DNA of 14,431 nucleotides from Oscillospiraceae bacterium (GTDB lineage Bacteria; Bacillota_A; Clostridia; Oscillospirales; Oscillospiraceae): NCBI GenBank assembly GCA_902789835.1, contig CADAPN010000046.1, positions 1 through 14,431 of the forward strand. Reading direction: 5' to 3'. Made by a program: the position numbers and the translations under genes. Shown piece after piece: positions 1 through 5,441 of the stretch (positions within the stretch are counted from its first letter, which is position 1; each line of letters starts with the position of its first letter). Under the pieces are notes generated by a model. The model had not been told where the DNA came from and did not search any database. It was given only the letters and a program-made list of their open reading frames with translations.

Positions 1-1
1 C

Positions 2-1792
2 ATGCAGACTGCCATGCGTCCAGACCAGCTTACTTCAGACTATCGGCTGCTTTCCCGGCTGTTTTTCCGGCTGCTGCCGTATCAGATTCTGCTGATTGTG
101 ATTAACGCCGTGAACGGCATCGTCGACGGCCTGTTTGCCAGCAATGCCATCGGCACGGACGCCATGAGCGCCATTGGGCTCTATGCCCCCATGAACCATT
201 TCCTGTACGCCATCAGCATCATGATGGTAAGCGGGTCACAACTGCTTTACGGGATCTACCTGGGAAAAGAGCCGGAATCGGTACACAGTGTTTTCTCGGT
301 TGATCTGGTGGTTTCCTTCATCATCTCGGGCGTGGTCTCTCTCGTGATGGTTCTGGCGGCGGCGACCAACGTGATCGCCTTGGAGGTGGAGGATGCCGTA
401 CAGTGCACCATGTTCAACCGCTATCTTCTGACCCAGGCCATCGGTGTTCCGGCCCTGGTCCTGGGACAGCAGCTTTTTGCTTTCCTCTCCCTGGAGAACC
501 AGACAAAATGGACCACGGCGGCAGGGCTCGCCTGCCTTGCGTCAAACGCGCTGGGGGATTATCTCTTCACGGTGGCGATCCCGCTTGGAACCTTTGGCCT
601 GGGCCTTGCCTCTTCCATCAGCGTCTGGGTCTTCTTCGCGGCGCAGCTTGTTTATTATGTCTCGGGGAAATCGTATCTGAAGTTCTCGCTCGGCGCCTGC
701 AACCGAAAGGATGTGCCGGAAATCATGCGGCGCGGCTACTCCGGGTCGCTGTCCCGTTTCGTGGAGATGTTCCGCTGCCTGCTGGTAAACTGGCTGATCC
801 TGAAATATGTCGGAAGCGAAGGCCTTTCCTCATTTTCGGCTTCCAATTCATTTCTCGGCGTGATCTGGGCGGTTCCCTTCGGCATGATCGCCGTCGAACG
901 GATGCTCATGAGCATTGCCCTTGGGGAAGAGGACCGGGAATCCCTGGTGGATACGATGCGCGTGATGTTCCGCCGCTGCACGCCGCTGATGGCGGTCATC
1001 GCGCTGATGATTATCCTCGCCGCGGATCCCCTGACAAGAATGTTTTACCGGGATACGGCGGAGCCGGTTTACCGGATGACGGTAATGGGATTCAGAATGC
1101 TTCCGCTGTGCATGCCGCTGGCGGTGATCAGTCTTGCATTCGCCTGCTATGCCCAGGCGGCCCGGAAAAAGCTCATGTCGGTGGTGCTTCCGGTCGTGGA
1201 TGGCTTTGCGGGCGTATCCCTGACCAGTCTGTTTCTGATTCCGATGATGAAAATGAACGGACTGTATCTCGCGAATATCCTCAACGGCGTGATCTGCCTA
1301 GTGGTGATCCTGATCTTCTCGATCGCGGAGAACAGGCGGTTTCCGAGAAACCTTGACGACCTGATGACGATTCCGGAGGATTTTGGCCCGACGGAATGGG
1401 ATCGGATCGATATTACGGTCAGGGAGATGGAAGATGTGGAGCGGGTATCCGTCCGGGTCATCGATTTTTGCCGCATAAGAGAGATTGATGCCAGAAGAGC
1501 CTTCTTTGCGGGCCTGGCGATGGAGGAGATGGCGGGCAATGTGGTCGAGCATGGATTCACCAAGGGGCGGAAAAGACCGCATTCCATCGATATCCGCGTC
1601 ATACACAGAGGCGACGATGTCATCCTGCGGCTGAGAGACGACTGCGTGCCCTTTGATCCGGGCAAGCGTGAGCAGCTGCTGATGCCGGAAAACCGGGAAC
1701 ACAATATCGGTATCCAGCTGGTCTATCGCATCGCCAAGAAGGTGACATACCAGAATCTTCTTGGATGCAATGTCCTGACGGTGACAATCTGA
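2..1792 (+). CDS. MATE-type multidrug/organic cation transporter fused to a C-terminal RsbW-like ATP-binding domain
   Basis: Residues about 20-440 form a string of hydrophobic segments with the MATE look: an early N-G-I-V-D-G-L-F-A-S-N segment, then membrane helices separated by short basic loops. Residues about 460-596 are a soluble GHKL/HATPase_c domain. They hold an N-box (E-E-M-A-G-N-V-V-E-H-G, Asn near 513), a D-D-x-V-P-F-D-P segment matching the G1 box, and N-I-G-I-Q-L-V near Gly570 matching the G2 box. This resembles the anti-sigma kinase RsbW/SpoIIAB group more than sensor kinases. MATE proteins export cationic drugs or metabolites using Na+ or H+. The ATP-binding tail suggests regulation or a signalling role, which is inference. 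The first base of the window precedes the first ATG, so the true start may lie upstream; an alternative ATG is at 14. The fusion itself is clear; substrate and tail function are unknown. Confidence 0.88.
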   Translation: MQTAMRPDQLTSDYRLLSRLFFRLLPYQILLIVINAVNGIVDGLFASNAIGTDAMSAIGLYAPMNHFLYAISIMMVSGSQLLYGIYLGKEPESVHSVFSVDLVVSFIISGVVSLVMVLAAATNVIALEVEDAVQCTMFNRYLLTQAIGVPALVLGQQLFAFLSLENQTKWTTAAGLACLASNALGDYLFTVAIPLGTFGLGLASSISVWVFFAAQLVYYVSGKSYLKFSLGACNRKDVPEIMRRGYSGSLSRFVEMFRCLLVNWLILKYVGSEGLSSFSASNSFLGVIWAVPFGMIAVERMLMSIALGEEDRESLVDTMRVMFRRCTPLMAVIALMIILAADPLTRMFYRDTAEPVYRMTVMGFRMLPLCMPLAVISLAFACYAQAARKKLMSVVLPVVDGFAGVSLTSLFLIPMMKMNGLYLANILNGVICLVVILIFSIAENRRFPRNLDDLMTIPEDFGPTEWDRIDITVREMEDVERVSVRVIDFCRIREIDARRAFFAGLAMEEMAGNVVEHGFTKGRKRPHSIDIRVIHRGDDVILRLRDDCVPFDPGKREQLLMPENREHNIGIQLVYRIAKKVTYQNLLGCNVLTVTI

Positions 1793-1853
1793 CACACAGC
1801 GCGGTGCGCGATCATCGGACAAAATATGCCGGGAAACAGAAACGGAAAAACTT

Positions 1854-1882
1854 TTGCATGCCCGGCTTGGCGGTGGTATAAT
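1854..1882 (+). promoter_or_regulatory. Sigma-A-type promoter of the zinc-ribbon gene
   Basis: TTGCAT (1854-1859) and a perfect TATAAT (1877-1882) are separated by 17 bases, the optimum spacing. The predicted transcript starts near 1890, leaving a leader of about 100 bases before the gene at 1990. No direct-repeat box like those further downstream is present, so this looks like a housekeeping promoter. Confidence 0.75.
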
Positions 1883-1957
1883 AATTCCGTGTGTGACAGT
1901 AGTATGATAAAGGATGATTATAATACAGCCGGAAAAAGAAAAGGAGAGCGCCTCGCG

Positions 1958-1993
1958 ATGGGCGGCATTTCGAAAGGGAGAGAGAAAAAATGA
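1958..1993 (+). CDS. Possible 11-codon leader ORF overlapping the next start (ATGA)
   Basis: An AAGGAG ribosome site at 1941-1946 sits 11 bases before ATG 1958. This opens a short frame, M-G-G-I-S-K-G-R-E-K-K. Its stop TGA (1991-1993) overlaps the ATG of the zinc-ribbon gene (1990-1992) in the ATGA arrangement typical of translational coupling. The downstream gene also has its own weaker purine-rich site (1976-1984). The short ORF could be chance, but its better ribosome site and exact overlap argue for a look. The peptide has no recognisable function. Confidence 0.3.
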   Translation: MGGISKGREKK

Positions 1994-2505
1994 GCAATGA
2001 AAACGATCTGAGAAGCAGGCTGGTACCGGCTATCTGCACCCAGTGCGGCGGCCAGGTGCAGGTTGACCCGTCCCAGGAGGCTGCGGTATGCCAGTATTGC
2101 GGCACGCCGTTTATCGTGGAGAAGGCCATTCAGAATTATTCGATTCAGAACGCGAAGATCGAACATGTGGACACGGTCAACATCAATACCAAGAGCACCG
2201 CGGAGTCCTTCTTCAGCTTCCTCGGAAAACAGATGAGCGAGAGCAGAGAGGTGCGCAGGGAAGAGCGGCGTGAGCAGCGAGCCGCGGACCGCGAGTCACA
2301 GAAGATGTTCTTCAAGATCTTCGGTTACATGGCGATCGGCATGTTCGTTCTCGGTGCCATCATGTTCATCGTACAGACCATCCGCGGCGACACCGGAGAG
2401 GATGTGCCGGACACACCGGAGACCTACGTCGAGGAGACCGTGGAAGAGAGCCCGGCCCCGACGGGGGGCATCTCAGGCAGTTTTGAGTTCTCAATCGGCG
2501 GCTGA
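1990..2505 (+). CDS. Zinc-ribbon membrane protein
   Basis: A 171-residue protein. The N-terminus carries a four-Cys zinc ribbon, C16-x2-C19 and C34-x2-C37-G, of the rubredoxin-like knuckle type. It is followed by the segment A-I-Q-N-Y-S-I-Q-N-A-K-I-E-H, a pattern common after zinc ribbons in clostridial membrane proteins. Residues about 83-104 are a highly charged Arg/Glu stretch that may be helical. Residues about 106-128 form one membrane helix. The tail is acidic (Glu/Asp/Thr/Pro) and ends in a Gly/Ser/Phe stretch. With the Arg-rich side before the helix, the zinc ribbon is probably cytoplasmic and the tail outside (inference). It has its own promoter at 1854 and may be coupled to a leader ORF. 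No enzymatic motif is visible. The role is unknown; a membrane-tethered protein-protein or nucleic-acid contact module is possible. Confidence 0.85.
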   Translation: MSNENDLRSRLVPAICTQCGGQVQVDPSQEAAVCQYCGTPFIVEKAIQNYSIQNAKIEHVDTVNINTKSTAESFFSFLGKQMSESREVRREERREQRAADRESQKMFFKIFGYMAIGMFVLGAIMFIVQTIRGDTGEDVPDTPETYVEETVEESPAPTGGISGSFEFSIGG

Positions 2506-2551
2506 GGCATCCTGACGAATTCACAAAAAAGACACAGACGAAGGCCCCTTT

Positions 2552-2585
2552 GGCTGGATCATGGTTGGATAAGGTGTGTTATATT
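2552..2585 (+). promoter_or_regulatory. Direct-repeat promoter of the LysM peptide operon
   Basis: GGCTGGA (2552-2558) and GGTTGGA (2563-2569) are 11 bases apart start to start. Exactly 10 bases later comes TATATT (2580-2585) as the -10. No consensus -35 is present; the second repeat occupies that place. The same arrangement, with the same spacings, precedes the thioredoxin gene (9131-9164, minus) and the clostripain gene (9254-9287). Paired 7-mers with 4-base gaps directly upstream of the -10 are the known layout of PhoB/OmpR-family activated promoters. That the activator belongs to this family is inference. Predicted transcript start is near 2592. Confidence 0.7.
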
Positions 2586-2623
2586 ACCTTATGCGCGGAT
2601 GTGATATGACCAAAGGTAAACCA

Positions 2624-2643
2624 TCACATGGATTTCCATGTGA
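2624..2643 (+). other. 5' leader hairpin of the LysM peptide mRNA
   Basis: TCACATGG (2624-2631), loop ATTT, CCATGTGA (2636-2643) form an 8-bp perfect hairpin. It lies about 30 bases into the predicted transcript and 9 bases before the ribosome site AGGAGG (2653-2658). It may stabilise the mRNA 5' end or tune access to the ribosome site. It contains an in-frame ATG (2628) that would otherwise be taken as an earlier start but has no ribosome site. Confidence 0.5.
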
Positions 2644-2666
2644 AAGAAATACAGGAGGAAAATGAA

Positions 2667-2867
2667 ATGGAAAAAGCAGTCTTGAATGACAGCGTTCTTG
2701 AGCAGGTCGACGGAGGATCCCGGATCATCTATCAGGTACAGCCGGGTGACACGCTGGAATCCATTGCAAAGAAGAGCGGTGTCTCGGTGGAACAGCTCAG
2801 CCGTTGGAACAACATCCAGGATCCGAATATGCTTCAGGTCGGTTCCAAGCTGACGATCAAGTTCTGA
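2667..2867 (+). CDS. Small LysM protein with a double-glycine export leader
   Basis: The start at 2667 is set by AGGAGG (2653-2658), 8 bases upstream; an in-frame ATG at 2628 lies in a hairpin and lacks a ribosome site. The product is 66 residues. Residues 1-17 match a double-glycine leader: Leu6 (-12), Leu11 (-7), Val14 (-4), Gly16-Gly17 (-2,-1). Cleavage after Gly17 would release 49 residues that are almost exactly one LysM domain. That domain shows Y-x-V-x-P-G-D-T-L, then S-I-A-x-x-x-G-V, then L-x-x-W-N-N-I, and ends V-G-x-x-L-x-I. LysM domains bind GlcNAc-containing glycans such as peptidoglycan. Double-glycine leaders are cut and exported by ABC transporters with a C39 peptidase domain; none is in the window. 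There is no Sec signal or membrane segment. It is first in the transcription unit driven by the direct-repeat promoter, so is likely its most abundant product. Function beyond glycan binding is unknown. Confidence 0.85.
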   Translation: MEKAVLNDSVLEQVDGGSRIIYQVQPGDTLESIAKKSGVSVEQLSRWNNIQDPNMLQVGSKLTIKF

Positions 2868-2904
2868 GCAGATCCGCGGACATAAGCGAACCCGCATACC
2901 CGCG

Positions 2905-2935
2905 CGATATCGCAATTGTTGCAATTGTGATATCG
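2905..2935 (+). other. Perfect intercistronic hairpin between the LysM gene and the surface-protein gene
   Basis: Left arm CGATATCGCAATTG (2905-2918), loop TTG, right arm CAATTGTGATATCG (2922-2935). The stem is 14 bp with a single G-U pair. No run of T follows, so it is not a standard terminator. It lies in the 98-base gap between two genes that otherwise share a promoter. Likely roles are protection of the upstream LysM mRNA from 3' exonucleases, partial attenuation or an RNase cut site. As DNA it is also a dyad that could bind a dimeric repressor. Confidence 0.6.
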
Positions 2936-2965
2936 GATTACATGAAAGGAAGAAAGAAACAAGCA

Positions 2966-4993
2966 ATGAAGAAAGCCATTTCGATTGTTCTGATGCTGGT
3001 GATGGTTCTCTCCCTGAGCGTGGCCTCGTTTGCCGAGGAAAGCAAAGAGCAGACCGCCCCGGCGCCGAAGGCACAGACGGCTGCTGCCACACCGGTGAGA
3101 GCCACCGATGAGACCGCGAATGCCCAGATCGAGTATCTCTTTAACAACTTCAACACCTTCAAGCAGGCGGAAAGCGCCGACGCCAAGTGGTCCTATGCCG
3201 TGACGGATCTCGACCACAACGGCCGCCTGGAGCTGCTTGCCGCATCCGTACAGGGCGACGGCCGGTACACCCATGTCATGGCGTGGGAAGTGGGGGCGGA
3301 TCTGGCGTCTGCCGCACCGATCCAGGTGAACGTCCCCGAGGACGAGTCCTTCCCGGACATCCTGACGGACAGCGCGGATACCTTCTACAACCAGGTCAGC
3401 AACACCTGGATCTACATGTTCTATGACAACATCGTGTTCTCCGCCGATGAAGCCTACTACGCCAAGTGCGCGGTGAAGCTCGCCGACGACGGCCTGAGCT
3501 TCCAGCAGCTCGCCATCCAGCACAACCAGGCGGCCGGCGGCGTCGTGAACACCGCCTATATGGACAACAGCGGCAACCCCATCACCGGGGAGCAGTATAA
3601 CGCCGCCGGCACGGAAGGCCCGGCCCAGCTGATCAAGAGCAGCACCAACTTCGAGTGGGTCGATGCGGCGAACGTCACGTCCCAGAACATGCTGTTCAAC
3701 AGCTACGCGGTCTTTAAAGGCATGATGCAGCCGACTTCGAAGACGGCGCAGCCCGCACAGGCTCCCGCCCAGAGCGGCGGCTTCCTGACCATCACGAAGA
3801 ACCCGACCAATGAGAGCCGCACGGTCGGCGGAACGGCTTACTTTGTCGCAAACGCATCCACCTGGACCTCCCTGAGCTGGACCTTGGTCTCCCCGCAGGG
3901 CGGCGAGTACAACGCCGACGGCTTTGTCAAGCTGTACCCTTACGCAAAGGTCTCCGGCGCCGACAGCACCACCCTGACCATCGCGAATGTCTCCACGGAC
4001 ATGAACGGCTGGGGCGCGTACTGCACCTTCTATTCCGGCAGCCAGACGGCCCGGACCGGCACCGCTTACCTCTATGTCAGCGGAAGCACCACGACTTCCA
4101 CCAACTACAGCTACTACTACGGCCTGGACTATTACATCGTCTATAACAGCGACGGCTCCTACACGATGTACTTCAGCGACGGCAGCAGCCTGACCGTCTT
4201 CAGAGACAACACCTACGTCTACACCGAGAAGAACGGCACCGTCACCCGCTACACCACGCCCGGCGCCTGGGTTGTTCCCGGCACCGGCACGGACGACGAC
4301 CGCTGGATCGAGAACGACAACGGGACCTGGTCTTACATCTCCCGCAACGGCAATGTGACTACGTTCTACAAAGACGGATCCTACGAGATCTTCAACGGTC
4401 AGGACACCCGCTCCTATGACCAGAACGGCAAGGAAGTCTTCCGCCGCACGATGAACAACGACGGCTCCGAGGAAACCTACGACCCCGAGTCCAACACCTA
4501 CACCTATACCGATGAGAAGGGGAACATGTTTGTCCGGTATACGGACGGCTCCTTCAGCATTCAGAAGACCGACGGCACGACGGAAAACTACGACCGTTAC
4601 GGCAACCTCGAAGAGAGCTGGAACGAGAACAGCTACATCCCCGAGGTCTATAACGACAGCGGCTGGGGCTGGGTAGACCCGGACAATTACGCCCTGGACG
4701 GCTTTGATCCGAGCGCCCCCGGCTACGGCATGGTGGACGAGGACAACTACGCCCTGGACGGCTTTGATCCGAGCGCCCCCGGCTACGGCATGGTGGACGA
4801 GGACAACTACGCCCTGGACGGCTTCGATCCGAGCGCTCCCGGCTACGGCATGGTAGACGAGGACGAATACGCTCTGGACGGCTTCGACCCGAGCGCCCCC
4901 GGCTACGGCATGGTGGACGAGGACGACTATGACCTGGACGGCCTCGATCCGACGGCCTGGGCCGATGCGGATACGGAATACTGGTGGGACTAA
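2966..4993 (+). CDS. Secreted surface protein with Ig-like domain and C-terminal 20-residue repeats
   Basis: The start at 2966 gives a clear signal peptide (M-K-K, hydrophobic core, A-S-F-A cut before Glu24) after the GGAAGAAAG purine site; longer frames upstream lack both. The product is 675 residues. Residues about 35-230 form an N-terminal domain with a D81-L-D-H-N-G-R-L-E89 loop resembling Ca-binding or integrin-like loops. Residues about 240-272 are an Ala/Gln/Pro linker. Residues about 273-372 look like a bacterial Ig-like domain (two Trp, a Y-x-C near its end, closing T-A-Y-L-Y-V-S-G). Residues about 375-569 are Tyr/Gly/Asp/Asn-rich with recurring D-G-S-Y or N-G-T-x-T-x-Y hairpin units. 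Residues 570-669 are five 20-residue acidic repeats. There is no LPxTG or membrane anchor, so it is released or held non-covalently. It follows the LysM gene in the same transcription unit and could be a partner of it (inference). No enzyme motif was recognised. Confidence 0.85.
   Translation: MKKAISIVLMLVMVLSLSVASFAEESKEQTAPAPKAQTAAATPVRATDETANAQIEYLFNNFNTFKQAESADAKWSYAVTDLDHNGRLELLAASVQGDGRYTHVMAWEVGADLASAAPIQVNVPEDESFPDILTDSADTFYNQVSNTWIYMFYDNIVFSADEAYYAKCAVKLADDGLSFQQLAIQHNQAAGGVVNTAYMDNSGNPITGEQYNAAGTEGPAQLIKSSTNFEWVDAANVTSQNMLFNSYAVFKGMMQPTSKTAQPAQAPAQSGGFLTITKNPTNESRTVGGTAYFVANASTWTSLSWTLVSPQGGEYNADGFVKLYPYAKVSGADSTTLTIANVSTDMNGWGAYCTFYSGSQTARTGTAYLYVSGSTTTSTNYSYYYGLDYYIVYNSDGSYTMYFSDGSSLTVFRDNTYVYTEKNGTVTRYTTPGAWVVPGTGTDDDRWIENDNGTWSYISRNGNVTTFYKDGSYEIFNGQDTRSYDQNGKEVFRRTMNNDGSEETYDPESNTYTYTDEKGNMFVRYTDGSFSIQKTDGTTENYDRYGNLEESWNENSYIPEVYNDSGWGWVDPDNYALDGFDPSAPGYGMVDEDNYALDGFDPSAPGYGMVDEDNYALDGFDPSAPGYGMVDEDEYALDGFDPSAPGYGMVDEDDYDLDGLDPTAWADADTEYWWD
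4673..4972 (+). repeat. Five tandem 60-bp repeats encoding 20-residue acidic units
   Basis: Units run 4673-4732, 4733-4792, 4793-4852, 4853-4912 and a diverged fifth at 4913-4972. The coded unit is V-D-E-D-N-Y-A-L-D-G then F-D-P-S-A-P-G-Y-G-M. Unit one has Pro for Glu at position 3; unit four has Asp-Glu for Asp-Asn. The last unit changes its second half to L-D-P-T-A-W-A-D-A-D. The first four units are nearly identical in DNA, including most third positions, which points to recent duplication. Each unit has regularly placed Asp and aromatic residues and could bind cations or glycans (inference). Confidence 0.9.
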
Positions 4994-5012
4994 TCACCTG
5001 ACCTGAAAAACA

Positions 5013-5028
5013 GGAATTCCGGAATTCC
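5013..5028. other. 16-bp perfect palindrome after the surface-protein gene
   Basis: GGAATTCCGGAATTCC is two copies of the palindrome GGAATTCC end to end, itself a perfect dyad. It lies 20 bases after the stop and 12 bases before the terminator hairpin. In RNA it could fold only with a tight loop. No function is assigned. Confidence 0.4.
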
Positions 5029-5040
5029 ATAAGGAAGAAT

Positions 5041-5091
5041 ACAGCTGCTCTCTCCCCGCGCCCGCGGGGAGAGAGCGGGCAGCTGTTTTCT
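5041..5091 (+). terminator. Rho-independent terminator or attenuator after the surface-protein gene
   Basis: The outer stem ACAGCTG/CAGCTGT (5041-5047 with 5080-5086) and inner 12-bp stem (5048-5059 with 5064-5075, loop GCCC) form a long GC-rich hairpin with a four-base bulge on the right. TTTTCT follows. The next gene starts only 51 bases later with no visible promoter in the gap, so readthrough is probably needed and this may act as an attenuator. Confidence 0.7.
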
Positions 5092-5141
5092 GAGTAAAAA
5101 AACCAGCATGGACTCAAAGCAAAAAAACGGAGGAAAAAAAG

Positions 5142-5363
5142 ATGAAAAAAACCACAAAACTGATTGCCCTGCTCCTGACCCTGATCATGGTCTTTATGCT
5201 GGTCGGCTGTGAGGTTTCCAGTTCCAGCTCCAGCACCACCAGCGTGAGCACGACCGACGAGAACGGCGTCACCACCACGACCACCACGACCACCGAAGTC
5301 GGCACCGACGGCGTGTCCACCACCGAGACCACCACCGAGACCACAACCACCCCCGCCAACTAA
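5142..5363 (+). CDS. Small Thr/Ser-rich lipoprotein
   Basis: A 73-residue product with CGGAGG (5128-5133) 8 bases before the ATG. The N-terminus is M-K-K-T-T-K, then a hydrophobic stretch, then the lipobox L20-V-G-C23. Diacylation of Cys23 would anchor it on the outer face of the membrane. The mature 51 residues are very low in complexity: six Ser in a row, an eight-Thr run, and two spaced D-x-N-G-V / T-D-G-V-S motifs. The tail is Thr/Glu, ending T-P-A-N. It is probably unfolded and may be glycosylated or serve as a spacer or stalk (inference). It lies between the Ig-like surface protein and the S41 peptidase gene, with terminator-like hairpins on both sides. No family was recognised. Confidence 0.8.
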   Translation: MKKTTKLIALLLTLIMVFMLVGCEVSSSSSSTTSVSTTDENGVTTTTTTTTEVGTDGVSTTETTTETTTTPAN

Positions 5364-5391
5364 GCGATTCACTGGTCAAAGCATTTCCATT

Positions 5392-5417
5392 ATGGCAGCC
5401 GCTGGACTGCCATTTTT
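5392..5417 (+). terminator. Short terminator-like hairpin between lipoprotein and S41 genes
   Basis: ATGGCAG (5392-5398) pairs with CTGCCAT (5407-5413) around an eight-base loop and runs into five T (5413-5417). The stem is only 7 bp, so efficiency is likely partial. The S41 ribosome site (AAAGGAGG, 5422-5429) begins directly after it, leaving no space for a separate promoter. Confidence 0.55.
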
Positions 5418-5441
5418 CAAAAAAGGAGGATCACCGAGAAC

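Noticed and set aside
403..1356. 317-codon plus-strand frame inside the MATE gene
   Set aside because: Out-of-frame shadow with Arg/Gly/Pro-rich, non-protein-like composition; no ribosome site.
2804..2965. Upstream extension of the surface-protein gene
   Set aside because: It would overlap the LysM gene and translate the hairpin, and would bury the signal peptide. The purine ribosome site and the signal peptide favour 2966.
4993..5141. Separate promoter for the Thr-rich lipoprotein gene
   Set aside because: No -35/-10 pair with acceptable spacing was found, and only 51 bases separate the terminator from the ATG.
5368..5393. Possible promoter TTCACT...CATTAT upstream of the S41 gene
   Set aside because: The spacer is only 14 bases, and the -10 overlaps the terminator-like stem.
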